In this document: positions 1 through 13,060 of the stretch, in pieces
Layout: each line of letters begins with the position of its first letter
Numbering within the stretch: the stretch's first letter is position 1
Assembly: GCA_003344405.1 (NCBI GenBank)
Contig: NOWV01000127.1
Coordinates: forward strand, 62,001-126,000
Length of the DNA stretch: 64,000 nt
Reading direction: 5' to 3'
Origin: Trichoplax sp. H2
Taxonomy: Eukaryota > Placozoa > Uniplacotomia > Trichoplacea
Notes under the pieces: generated by a model
Seen by the model: the letters and a program-made list of their open reading frames with translations, nothing else
What the model was told of the DNA's origin: nothing
The model's database searches: none
Translations under genes and position numbers: made by a program

Positions 1-136
1 ACAGTGATGTCATAAAATAGCGATACAATCCATAATAAGTGTATTGACCAACTTAGCAATTCATCCCATTAAAAAGTCCATCGTAAACAAGTCAATGGAC
101 ATACTAGTATACGCGTAATTTTCCCATAGCATATAC

Positions 137-3100
137 ATGCAAATTGATTTTCAGCAAAAACAACTATTCCTATCCACTCAAAAGATGAATGGTGACGATG
201 ACACTACAGTCGATCTGCAATCATCCACTAAACTTGGTTATCAACAGCAGCAAGAATGGGATAAATTATTCATCTTAAAACATTCTATTGCAGCTAAAGA
301 AGAAAAACTTCGTCTATTAACCGATGAGCTAGCAAGATCCAATCGCCAACGAGATGCTTGGAAATCCAAAGTCGAGCAAATTACAGACGAGAAAGTTCAA
401 TTGCATGGTGAAATGATCCAATTTTCTACTTATCAACATAAAATACTATCACCTATTGCTGACTTGATTCAACAAATAGAAACTGCATTGTATTTAACCA
501 ATGAACCTGCTGCAACATCGGATAACCATCAAGACAATATTTACGCTCTACCCCGCCGATTAGAAACTTGCTATCATGCTTTAAAAGTGCGACTTTATCA
601 ACCAATGCATGACATCAATCAAACAAATCAGACATACATAGGAGATTATCGCTATAACACAAATAGTCATCATGACTATACTGTATCCGCTGCTGCAATT
701 AGTCAGAAAAAGACCTTAATGCATAAAGCGGTACAAACAATTCAGGAGCAAAATACAAGTGCCAATCCATTTCTTACAAGACCAAATATGAAACAGACTC
801 TCGTGACTAAAGCAACCACCGATAGATATGATAGCCCCAATGACATTCGAGATAGCGATAGGATAACACAGACAACAGCACACAATCACAATTTAATTGA
901 AAATGATCCAAATACAATCAATCAAACCAATACCAAAGCAGATAATATTACTTTAAATGCTCATTACTCTGCTATATCTAGTCACAGCTCCAGTAATATT
1001 CAGGATATAAAAATGAATAACATGGACGAATTGAAAAAGCAATTGCAAGAAAAAATAGAACAAATCAATTACCTAGAGCAACATAGCCATCAACAAGACC
1101 AAAAATTAAACACTTGCAAAGTATTACAAGGTACGATGGGTGTTGAAATAGCAAAATATACCACAGATATTGCTAAATTACAACGGCAAGTTCAAGATCT
1201 TCAATCTCAATTAACCGTTAAAACGAATAAGATTACTTCGCTGCAACAACAGCAACAACTACTAGAGGAATGTCGTCAAGAAATACAAACATTACTAGCA
1301 GAAAGAAATAATTTATTCAAGATGATCGGTAAATTACAAGATTCCCTTGGAATAAATCCATTACATCATTTTGATCATGCTACGATAACTCAACAGTATA
1401 AATCTTGGGCTACTCAGCCTTTACAAACTGGTCAAAAGTATCAGAAAAATAAAACAATCATTGATAATAGTATAAAAACAAGTGGTCATCAACCACACCA
1501 AAATCAACAAGCCAAGCAAACATCTGATTTAAGTGTCGTTATGGAACGATTTAAAGGTTCTTACTATCTTTATTACAACATGATTGAAACTTGTACTATA
1601 TTTTGTTGATAGTACTTGTTTAGAAGTGAGATACTTCACTGTACTTCGAACTTATCTACCGCTACACTCTAACAAACAAGGAACTTGCCACTATGATAAA
1701 GTAAATCCATTTCAATTTCTTTTATTAGCGTATCAGAAAGACTTGGATGTAGCTCATCGAGATTTGATATCCAAAGGACAAACGCATAATGATAGTAAGA
1801 GACGGACATTTGCAATGAAATGAAATTTTCAGTTCACACCTTCACACTATTTTAGCTAAAAAATAGTTCAATAGCTAAATCAGGCGAAATAGACTATCCT
1901 GTAGATTCGTTTTTAATCATACTTGTCGACGCCTGTAGCATCGCAGGTTTTTATGTTAAAAATTTTTCTCCGTCTTAGTATGCAAAGCAGCCTTCAAAAT
2001 GCAGAAACAAATTACAAATATGCGCAAGGAAATTGACACATTATTAACAAGGTGATGATAACCGTTTCAATAATATACTTGACCAAGTCACAATACCTCA
2101 AAATATATTACCGATGTTAAAATGTAGATCCTTTTATATCTTATTATGAGAACATCACAATAGTTTAGAACATCTGAAATGACTTTTAAATTGATATTTT
2201 ATTGATAATTACAGATTAGATTGGTTAGCTGAAGAGCGTGAAACATTGTTAAAGGTTCGATTTTTATCGTGCTATTGATGATAGATCGTTAGGAATAAAG
2301 ACTACTATACTATACTTATAAATTATATCCTATAGAACCGTATCTGGATGAATTTTTGTCCAATTTAACATCCAATATTACCTGTACTTATTTCTTTTTG
2401 CTCATAACTTGTTTAATGAGAATTTTTTAGTCTATATGCTTATAATTCCATTGATTACCTTAAGAAACTTATAGAATAATTTTATCTTCCCTAATTGCAC
2501 AAAATGTGTGTATTAGTGAGGTGTTAACGGTCATTAATAGGATAATATTATCCAGTATTTCTTCCTATACTTATAACGTATGTACTATTACTATGTAGCA
2601 ATGTTATTTTTATTAATTATACCCTAAGCGGTACCTTTACGAATGGCTTTAATCACCATCTATTATGCATATGGAAATAGTTTAAAGTTATTTTGGTTCA
2701 TGCCTATTAATAACAGGATAAAAAAAGTAGTCAACGACTGGCAAAAGACTTGACCGAGCGTCTAAAACATTCCAAAGCCTCCAATGAGAATTTACAGGCT
2801 GAAATTTTATTGCTGAGGGGAGAAATTGGTTTTAAAGATCAATTAATAGATCATCTACGTATGTCCGTTGAACAAGTAAGATTATGCTTATATCACTTAT
2901 GCAAACACGATTATCTTTCTATCCTCTAAAGCAAAGCATAGTAAAGTATGTAGAAGAAGGAAGGAGATTGAATAGAATATAATTATATTGAGATTTCATT
3001 ATTCGCTTAGGCTAAAATAAATCAAGCTGCAGTTGTTACCTTGGCAGAAAAACGAATTGAAGAGATGAATCAAGTAAGTTCTATTTTGCTATAACTACTT

Positions 3101-4335
3101 CAGAACATAGCAAGGGGAAATTATAATCATTCCTTACAAATAAGCTACAATCTATTGAATCATTAACATGATTGCGTCAATAATTTTATGAATACTAACT
3201 AATCATACTCGGAATATATTCTAGGCTACTCAAGTTAAGCACGCCAAAATTCTACCATCTCTGCCAAATGATATTGATGCTTTAAGGTTAACATGGTAGC
3301 AAGCCTAACAGATATTCTCGATAGATCAGATAGACTTTACAAATAACGTAAACTCTTGTTTTCTGTTACAGAAGTGCGAAAACTGGTTTACCACCAATCA
3401 ATTCAGAAACAAATACTGCTGAATCGGTAACTAATCATAACAGAAGCACTGCTACATTTAATATTTGCAGTTATGCTAGAAGTAAAATCATAATAATCTA
3501 TACGCGTATGTAGCATGGTGATCACTCTAACCCTAAAGCTGACGAAATTAGCCGTAAACTTCAAATTGAAACTCCAGCTGATCAAGTATAAATTAGTCTA
3601 AAAACTTTGATTCATGACTCCTTGATACATTTTATGTGAGGAAGTAATAATCCCTCAGAATTTATGTAATTATTGGCATAGTTTGTAACTATTTTACTTA
3701 AAGCTAATTTCTTATTTTATCGTCTTCCATCAGTTCAATTCCGTTCCTACAGGAAAACCATTGCATAATTTACATCCTAATATCCATCAACAGCTACTGC
3801 ACGACATTAATGTTCTCAGGCAACAGCAATTAGACATTTTAATGGACAATAACCAATCATCCTCAACGGTAGAATTAGTTATATCGTCTAGAGTACCCAA
3901 GGATCAACATGAATCTTCAACGTCCGCTTTTCATCTCTCTGAGATAACGCAGGATGCTAGTGATCAATCAACTGTAAAAAAGGATGAAAAGTCATCGGCA
4001 TCAGGGCAGGGTCTAAATTTATCCGCTAAATTCGAAAATACCGACAACTTGTCATCATTTACTGACGGTACCTATATTAATTGAATGAGTTATATGAAAA
4101 TTTGTAATAAAGCAATGACGTTATTGTTTGCATGATTAAGCATTTACTAACTATTCTCATACCGAAACGAATTGTAGACAGTTTATTATATAATTCAACG
4201 ATGAATGAAAGGAATCAATTGACCGGCCAGGTATTGAATAAAGACGTCTATCAACGTTTACGGCTTCGATTGAACGCATTGAAGCGGTTGGGAGGGCGAT
4301 TAGAAGAAGATAATACAGGTTCTGCATGTAGCTAA
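137..4335 (+). CDS. Unrecognised coiled-coil protein (11 exons, ~829 aa)
   Basis: Exons by splice site and phase: 137-1556, 1729-1794, 1991-2051, 2215-2254, 2717-2875, 3011-3073, 3225-3286, 3372-3426, 3514-3585, 3734-4067, 4178-4335; every junction keeps frame. ATG137 follows an in-frame TAA at 116. Residues about 45-115 form a charged coiled coil, residues about 160-285 are an N/Q/T-rich disordered stretch, and further coiled coils cover about 290-410 and 475-590. The tail is Ser-rich and ends in a basic-acidic helix (RLRLRLNALKRLGG). The last intron (4068-4177) has a perfect TACTAAC branch site; reading through it would stop at 4084. I do not recognise the family. The architecture resembles centrosomal or ciliary coiled-coil proteins, but that is only a guess from composition. 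The gene faces the DLC1-like gene tail to tail. Confidence 0.75.
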
Positions 4336-6549
4336 TTTTATTTATTATTTGTGCCTTTAATATTTTATATTTAAAAAGTGGCTTTACACAGATGAAACTT
4401 TAACTACGGTATTTTTAACTAGAATTGCATCAGATGATCCAAAATCATGATAGTAAACTTAAAAAGTGCCGGCAAAAAGAAAAGGATATTTCTAGCTTGA
4501 TGTAAGATTCATAGCAGTGTCCTCTTCTTCAATGAGTACATGTAAATAGCGGATAATCCAAACTCACGATAGCAAGTTTAAAAAATGCCGGTGAAAGAAA
4601 TGGATATTTCTAGCTTAAAGTAAAATTTCCAACGGATCTTCTTCAACGAGTACATATAAATAGCGCAAAAATGCAAATTCATGATAGCAACTTTAAAATT
4701 GCCGGTAAAAAGAAAAGGATATTCCTCACTCCATGTGAAATTGGCCATAGAGCAATTTTCTTCATCGAGTACATGTAAATAGCTAATGATTAACACAGAT
4801 ATCAATGTCCAAGTTCCCTACATATTTTAAGTTTGCTATTGTACGCATGCATATGTGGAATATTAGATCAGCATAGTTTAATTTCATACGACAGAATTAC
4901 GGGAATGATTTTCAAAAGACTAAACATTATGACGTTTCACTTTACGTGCATTGCACTATTTATGTATTATTTAAGCTTTGCGCTACGTTAAATAGTTATG
5001 TTATGTCTCAGTGGTCGGTTCTGCTGGATTATTTCAATATTGATATTTCATCTTGACAGAACTTAATCCTGTGATAATTTAATTTTTCTTCATGGATCAG
5101 CATGTAAATAGAACACTATGGTATAAGTATAATTAATACTATGTTAAAGCGTTAAAAATCTAGACAGCCATAACTCTAATACTGCAATAACTGATATTAA
5201 AATAGAAACAGTGGAATATTCATATAGTTGCAGATTTTCACTAGAGTATACGTTATTTAAGCTTTCCGGCAGTTCGTTCTTCTACAAAAATATTTCTTAT
5301 ATTAGTAAATATCCTTACTTTTCGGATATGTTTAAATATTATATCATGCTTTGATTCTGATGTTGATGTAGGTGCTAATTTAATTTTAATTAATTAAGTA
5401 ATTGTATGCCAATCATTGTACATTTGATGAAAATTTTCCGGAAATCTGAACTGGATCTATATAGTACGGTCAAAAACTAGAATCGTACTGGTATAGCCAT
5501 AGTATCACATTTCAGATTTATTCTTTTACAATAAAGTAAATAGCTGAAACCAATCGTTAGAAATTGAAAATTTTTTATTCTAATCAAGGTTATAACCTGA
5601 GATACTAGGTTATTATTCAACGAACGATATTACTGTAGTACTATATTGCTATAGAGTAAATCCGTAAATACGAAATCCCATATTCATAATCTAAGCTATT
5701 TGAGAGCAAGAATGAATGAACAAAGTTTCATTTGATATGTAAAAGTTACTAAAATTTCCAATGTAAATTAATGCGATAATACAGATAATTTATATAGAGC
5801 ATCCATGAAACTAAGACAGCAATAGAATAAGTCATCAAACATTAAATCATCTTGTTTGCATAACGACAAACATTAGTTTGAACAATAAGTAGCCTATAAA
5901 TTTGTAAAAATTTCACTTGTATCTTGTGTCTTTAACTTTCCTTGATAAGCATATCTGCTGCAGTAAGGCAATGCATTGCATTGTATAACGTTAGAAAATG
6001 CAAGATTAGCTATTAAGGTAAGAAGAGAACCGGAAAGCAGCTGTAACAAATAAGACATTATAGAGATGAATTTGTATGAAAAGATAGTTTAGCCCTTAGT
6101 TACTACCGTTGCTTTCTGTAAAAAGTTGCCATACTTTAGGCACGGCGTAGAAAATGATCAAGTATCAAGCAGAAATAAACTTATAGATAAAGACAAAGCA
6201 TTAAACAAGATTATATATTACGATGGTAATTCCATTTTTGTATATTATACAAATTCGTTCTAGGCCAAGATATGAAAGTATACGGTATATCGCAACGAAT
6301 ACGTAAAGCTTAATCTCATATAGTACGAAACATGCAAAAATATCATGCACGTTAGCAATAAGCAAGTTATTATTATCACCTATCTACCCATCTAAAATAA
6401 TAATTTTCATCTACTAGAAACGAAAGGCATAAGCAGTGTAAAAGTAATTAGTTTTACTCCTCTGATCTGGTGTTACATATATCTTTGAAAGATATTAATT
6501 CATTCATTAATTAATATTTGATTTCGCTAAGCGAATTAGAATAGGTTTT
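4336..6549. other. Convergent intergenic interval
   Basis: About 2.2 kb of AT-rich sequence lies between the stop codons of the coiled-coil gene and the DLC1-like gene. Apart from the three-copy repeat at 4437-4785 I see no exon, RNA gene or element. It also lacks the CAGTACTG palindromes that mark the divergent intervals further along. Confidence 0.6.
4437..4785. repeat. Three-copy tandem repeat, ~117-bp unit
   Basis: Units start near 4437, 4556 and 4671. Each opens with a variant of ATCCAAAATCATGATAG, has GCCGG(C/T) followed by A-rich GGATAT in the middle, and closes with GAGTACATGTAAATAGC. The copies have diverged by substitutions and small indels. An open frame on the minus strand across the third copy is incidental. 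Confidence 0.8.
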
Positions 6550-9500
6550 TTATTTTTTACAATCTTCAACTAGTTTTTTAATGCCGCTAACGATGGATAA
6601 TCCCAGATAGGCATTGAAGCCTCTCTCGTAATAGTCAGGTGCGTGGCCTCTGTTAAAATAGAAGGTTTGCACTTTAGTCATTTCGCTCGATTGCCTAGAT
6701 AGATGATGAATGACTATGAAATAATTAGAGTAAATATTAACTTACCTATCGTCAATTCTGAATATATATGTCAATCTAGATTCACCACGTTCTGTTGGTT
6801 CAATTAAGAATCGCTCAGCTAGAACAATACCACGAGTTTCACCAATAGGTAAAGCACTATTGTATGATATCGATGCTGAGACGAGCACGCAAGAACCACG
6901 TTGTAAATGTGTTCTCCAAGATCTATAATCGATAAAAATAAAGCATATAGAGTTTTACCGTTGAATGTGTTTATTTCTAGTACTTGGATAAAAGTAGAAT
7001 TTAGCTGTGTCTTTTACAGTTTTATGATGTATTTACTCACCGTAGTGCATAATAATCCCTCGAGTCCATAGTGCTCATTGAAGAGGAATTTTTGACATAA
7101 TAATGAATATCGGTTTGGCAATCAAGAGTTTCTACAACTTTGTGGTTTTGCACCATTTTATCCCACAAATGTCTACAATATTTGTTGTTCACAATCAGTC
7201 TTAGCGTCGCAAGAATGTATTCACCGATGATGTTATTATATACTATACAAACCTATCATTGAGTAGTAATTCCAAGATATCTTCAGCAACACCATTGACA
7301 GTGGTAACAGCTCTGGCTAACGATAATGGATAGTCATCGCTAGCTTTTTTAAATGAAATTTCTATTCCGTTTTGCAAACTGTACGGTACCCAGCCACTAA
7401 ATTTATTTTTATATTCCTATAGATTGATATAAAGTATTAAGTGATGAATAACAATAAATATTAAAAATTGGAATGGGCGTGTCAATGATTATTCTAATAA
7501 CGATGAGATAAAAATTTGAAGGTTTATTATTACATTTATAACTATTCCAACTGCATTCTTAATGTAACTCTTAAAATCACTCTTTCCATCCGATTTACGT
7601 CGTCCTAAATCGGACAGTTGTAAGGGTTGGCCAAGGTCCAACGATGTAAAATCGCAAGCCTTGACAATGTCAGATGAAATCTGCAATCGAGGTATATGAA
7701 GAATCATTTCTTTAGCATAATAACCTTGCCATGAATACATTATGATGTCAGTTTCTACATATAATTTTGACTTACCGTAAACAGTTTTTCATGGTTACGA
7801 ATCATTAAATCAAGTACGTCAATGACGGTCTAACCAGATTGATTCATCATAAACCCATTTCAGTATATAGAATTGTGATCTTAAGATATGAAATAAAGAA
7901 TGCTATAATCGAATTAAACTTACAACGCTGTCATTAATTTCTTTACTGTTGGCAAGATTGGATGGCGAAGAAGGCCATGGTAATATCTTTTGTAGAGGAC
8001 CAGTTTGACTCGCTACGCTAAATAATGATGGGCTTAAACATACAGCAAGGCTATTGATAGTCATCTGAAAATAGAGACAAATACATGAAATTTACTTATA
8101 GGTAGACAAGTATGGATATAACATTTCCTACCTGATGCATATCGGAATGGGATGCAACATCACTTAAAAATTCCAAGAGAAATCTTAAGGCATCACGGCT
8201 TTCGTCTGGCATCAGTAGAACAGCCAATTGAGTATAGTAAAACCTTAAGTCACTTTCAACATCTACAACAGTAATAAAACAAGGCGTTAATGATATATTC
8301 TATATAGGCTTACAGTAGCTTTTCCATTTTAAATGTACATGATTTTATAAAGACCAAAATTTCTGTCATTTTGCTGTTAAAGACAGGTTCAGGTAATTCT
8401 CGAAAATATCCCTTGAGCATATCAGCAATATCATGGTGATAAGATTTTTCAAATTCGTTGAAATTACTGTTCGCTTCACATTTTTTACGTAGTGTAGATA
8501 CGCGCGATTTGACGCCAGCTTTTCTAAAGATGCCTTCAATAGCTAAGGATAAGAAATTATTTTGAGTGTATAATTATAGTTTACGTGTATGTATGGCACT
8601 ATAGTGTAGCAGATGATGCAAAGCAGTGTAAAACTATTTTATCTAAAGATTCTTATAATGATATACGTATTTACCGTTTCTACGTAGATAGTCTAGAGCA
8701 TTGATAATAGATTGAGGTAGGGAGCGTCCAGTTCTTTCCAATACAATCCATAAAGGTAAGTTTAGTAATTTATCTACGAATGAATGCAGATACAAGATAC
8801 AAATTTAAATAGTAGGAAAATAATGCACTTAAATGCGCAGTTCTTTGCAATACAATCAATCCATAAAGATAAGTTTAGTAATAAATCTACGAATAAATGC
8901 GAATAGTAATTTGACTAGTAGGACAAAAATGGACTTGAACGTCCAAGTCTTTGCAAAACAATCCATAAAGGTAAGATTAATACTTAATTTACATATGATT
9001 CGACTAGAAATTAAAATACAGTATTGAGTGCGAGGAAAAAAATAGACTTGTATGGTGGTCATTATACGTTAATCTTGTAGTACCTCTGGATTCATTTTTT
9101 GGTCTTTTGCGAACAAGTTTGGATGGCAGTAGCCTAATTAATGATATTGAGAATGATTTTATTAACTGTTAGGTTCACTGACTGGGTAAAGATGAAAATG
9201 TCTAAGCTAGAGCCATAAAATTACCTATCTAAAGTCTGCTTAGTCGATGATTGATTTTCTAACATTTCCGTAAGTTTACTAAAGGCAAACTTTTGCACAG
9301 CAGCAAATTGGCCGGCTGTTAATTCACTGAGGCTAAAGTCCCTAAATAGAAGAAATAAAGAAGGCATGATACCTTGGCCGTTAAATATAGAATAAGACTG
9401 AGCTACGTAGGAATTCTATGTATTTACCTTTCCATCTTAACAGGGACAACAGCACGTCCAAATGGATGCCATTTTGAGCTTTTCTTGCTAACACGATGTG

Positions 9501-12222
9501 CAAGACTACAAGAAATAAACATAAACATAGGGTAAATATACCACGCCATAACTACATCATTGGTATATTATTTCATGGCATTAAAAGAAACATTGACCTA
9601 TAAATAATATAATCAAACCTTGGCTGACGTAAAGCATGGGAATCTTTACGTAAAACAACGGCATCATGAAATCGATGACTGTTTGAATCAAGTAGGTTGG
9701 GATCGCTGGAATCTGAATCTGTTTCGACCCGATCGGATAACTCCATAGAACTCTTTTTGTGCCCTGTATAGAGGTATTAGAAGTCATAGAAAGCGAATGC
9801 GTAACTACAACAATATCCATGTAGAATAACGATAGAGGCAACGATGACACTGTCACAAACCTTCCTGGTCACTTGAATCATCTTGTAGAACAACCAAGTC
9901 AGCTAAACTGGCAGACTTTTGACTACTAGACAATGAAGCTTTCGATAGCTGGTTGTTACTTTCAGCTGTTGCATCGTTGTCTTTTCCTATATTTAGATTG
10001 CTATGACCATCCATAAATGGTAAATCTCTCTTTGCATAGTCATCACCTCCACTCGACGACCTAGCATGGTATCGATCTTTCGTATTTTCAATCCTTTTAT
10101 TGTATAATAAGGGAAATGATCCAGTAATACTTTTGTTGGCGTTCATTCCATAAAGTCCAAATCTACTTTCAATAAACTTATTGCGTGGTTTTTTGTGCCC
10201 ACTTTGAGCCATGTTAGACATCCTATTATTGGATATCGTTATAGTTTTACTTTGCTCACTCGATTCCAACTCTGTCGATCTTTGTGTTGTCCTCGATGTG
10301 CTGTGAATATCAACCGACGATCGAGAAATAGAATCACTCCCAATGTTGGTGTCGGAAGGATCCATTTGACGGACATTCAGCAAACTCTTTGCTAAATTTT
10401 TGCTAGTATCACCATTCCATGTTCGATTATAATTCTTGGTAGGGCGTTTTGAATAATTGGAACCCACACTAGAGGTGCGTATAACCTCTGGTGACTGAAT
10501 ACAGTTATCATAGCCAGCTGCTTTATCGGGAAAATCGGAAATTTGTGTCATAATGTCATAAACGGGAAATTTGGGAGGTATAGCACTGGCTTTAGATCTA
10601 TCTTGAAATCGACTGGATAAGGCAACAAGTTCGTTTTTATTTCCTTTCACTACTGGTTCAACTACAAAAGGCTTCCTGATATTTTTATCGAAAGAAGAAA
10701 TTGTAAATGCTCTATCCGGTTTACGTCGATCTGTTTGTTGAGGGATATCGAGCTTAGATGTAGTTGAAAATTTAGTAATTGAAGAGGTATGAGAAGCTTG
10801 TTGAGAATCTACTTTATCTAGTGATGATGGCTTTGCTAGGTTGGTATCTGTTAAGGTATGACTACTTGAATTTGGAGTTAAACTTTTAGTGTTATCGTTG
10901 ACATATTGATTTAATAGGTTGATTCGCCTATGCCACATTTTAAGGGTAGAAATAAATGAAAACATTGAGAATTAGCTATGGTAGAATTTTAATTTTACAA
11001 CAATATCCTTCTTCAATCATGATGCCCTTTTATGATCTTACCGAATGACAGCATTAATTGAGCTAGCATCCATGAAACTGTTATCTTTTTTAACAGTTGC
11101 AATGTCGATGGGAAATTGTCCGTCTAAATGAAGACATGGATTGGAAATTGGTACAACATATATAACATATCCATAACATAAAATAAGCTACGTGTAAATT
11201 TTCCATCTTTGCGTAGACATGTTATGATTACAACGACTGTGTTGTGAGAGAGCTCGATCATGCATGCTACATACCTTCATAGGCTCGAGCATAACGAGAG
11301 AAACCCGTAAATTTGAGCCATTGGCAAGCTTCTCCTGCATCTTTTTCTACAGTATGAAAAGGAAATATTTTTGTAAGAAGGGATAAAGCAAGGCAATTTT
11401 TGTACTGGATGTTATTGCTAAAGTCATTGATTGGTATTCTACTGCTATACCTGTGACATTGACAATTTGGTTTTTACTAATTCTTGGCAATTCGGGGGAA
11501 GATTGTACACGAGTAGCATCGTTATGGCCGATATTAAAGATTGCCTTGGATGGTAAATTAATTAATGACTTTGTTTGATTGATTGCTTCATGTTGAATTT
11601 GTCCTAAATTTTTAGAGTCCAAACTTTGTGTGCTGCCAGCCAACTACAGACAATAAAGTAAGCGTAGAATAACGATATCATGGTTGTTGAATGCTAGTTG
11701 TTTCTTGATTTTTAAGGTGGTATTGATGATGCTTTACTTACTTGCAAACTTTCTAAATCTTTCTGTAACTGCTCGTTTTGCTGGGATAGCAAATCAAGTT
11801 CTTGATCTAAGCTTTTAAGTAGCTATATAGCGATGGAGGTAGAAAATATGGATTATTTTAAAGCGTATAAAATATTGTCGAAGTATCTACTTTTTCAGTA
11901 AGTATAGTAGTTTTCATTAGTAAATCAAGCTGTGTGTGTTCATTTTTACTAGCTAGATGGAGATGGAGAAAGACAAATGCATTTCTTGTCGATATCCTCT
12001 TTGACGGTCGCTATACAGTACTGTAGTGAAAGTAAACTAATCTACTAGTTTTTACACGTTACTTCAAATGGAGTAGTTGATGTAAGCTTTTAAGTAGCTG
12101 CTAGTAGACAATTTACTCATTATGAAGAAACTTTAAGAACGATTTTACCTCTTTGTCAACTTGAGCGACTACGCCAGATTTCAGACCATTCTCCATTGAA
12201 AGAAACTTGCTGCTATCGACAT
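6550..12222 (-). CDS. DLC1: DLC1/STARD13-type RhoGAP: SAM, RhoGAP and START domains (5' incomplete)
   Basis: Twenty exons in transcript order: 12222-12149, 11822-11742, 11643-11451, 11346-11275, 11123-11042, 10927-9861, 9763-9619, 9505-9428, 9341-9225, 9133-9084, 8773-8675, 8542-8339, 8262-8132, 8064-7924, 7829-7776, 7680-7534, 7416-7253, 7172-7041, 6922-6746, 6694-6550. All phases agree, giving 1116 residues. A short coiled coil (11.75-11.82 kb) is followed by a SAM domain (11.35-10.88 kb; motif PIDIATVKKD), a Ser-rich linker, RhoGAP (8.77-7.78 kb) with the arginine finger in GIFRKAGVKSRV, and a START domain (7.42-6.55 kb; KFSGWVPYS, HLWDKMV). Family members switch off RhoA/Cdc42 at focal adhesions. 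The order matches DLC1, STARD8 and STARD13, and I cannot say which; a single pre-duplication ortholog is likely. The true start codon was not found upstream of 12222. Confidence 0.93.
8723..8995. repeat. Tandem copies of an exon edge inside a DLC1-like intron
   Basis: The segment 8723-8789 (first part of exon 8773-8675 plus its 3' splice site) recurs at about 8835-8901 and, more decayed, at 8939-8995, spaced 104-112 bp apart. The copies lie upstream of the real exon in the transcript, inside the intron 9083-8774. Copy 1 keeps an acceptor-like CGTAG and the first codons, but a 4-bp insertion shifts the frame. Confidence 0.8.
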
Positions 12223-13060
12223 CTGTAGGAGGAAGAAAAAGCGAAGAGTTGAGCTTTATTCCTTGCATTCAAGATTGACTGTCTACTATAGCAAAAGATG
12301 ATGATTTATTTGCATCTGGCAATACTAATACAGCCCCCCTCCATTGATTTTGCTGTTTCTCCGAAGGAAAGACTGTGTGCAAGTGTCTGCACTCCGCAGG
12401 TCATAAAAGTATACAGTCCAGCGAGCAAGAAAGGCAAGCTGTTGTCGTCTAGTTTGGAGATATTTTATGGCCCAAGATTACTGGTATGATTTTATGGACA
12501 AGGATTAAGGTATCTTTCTCCTTTCTTGCAAAGCCTTGACAAGCAATTGGAGACATTCAGCTATGGTCAAGAAGCAATCTTGCTCGCTACCGTTGTTAAA
12601 ATGGAAAAGCACCCAAATGAATGATGGCCTAGACACAAATTGGAGCGATAGCTAGAATCAAGAAGCAATCTCTCTTGCTACCGCGTTGTTAAAATCCAAA
12701 TGAATGATGGCCTAGACACAAAGTGGAGCGATAGCTAGAGTCAAGAAGCAATTTCTCTTGCTACCGTTGGTAAAATAGAAAAGCATCCAAATGAATGATG
12801 GCCTAGGCACAAATTGGAGCGACAACTAGAGTCAAGAAGCAATCTCTCTTGCTACCGTTGTTAAAATGGAAAAGCATCCAAATGAATGATGGATTGATGG
12901 CACACGGACAGGAGGATAAAGTGGAGCGATGGCTAGGGTCAAGAAGCAATCCATTCGTGCTACTGTCGTTGAAATAGATTTCTCATGGAAGACATGATCT
13001 CCCTACCCCTCCAAAAAAAAATGATGGCTAGGATCAAGAAACAATCTACCCGTACTACCG
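12223..13060. repeat. Degenerate tandem array, 83-107-bp units
   Basis: Units beginning TCAAGAAGCAATC start at 12567, 12658, 12741, 12832, 12939 and 13034. Most contain CTTGCTACCG, AAATGAATGATGG and TGGAGCGATAGCTAG, and the last two are more diverged. The stretch 12223-12566 in front of it holds nothing I can interpret; a short open frame there has no splice context linking it to the DLC1-like gene. Confidence 0.8.

Noticed and set aside
3403-3585. 60-codon minus-strand frame
   Set aside because: It lies across exons 3372-3426 and 3514-3585 of the plus-strand coiled-coil gene, which fit the phase chain.
4068-4084. Stop codon at 4084 as the end of the coiled-coil protein
   Set aside because: A GT donor at 4068, a TACTAAC branch site and an AG at 4177 form a good intron, and the phase fits a further 52-codon exon ending at 4335.
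8833-9062. Short frames on both strands in the DLC1-like intron, considered as an extra exon
   Set aside because: They fall in the decayed tandem copies of the next exon, and including them breaks the reading frame.
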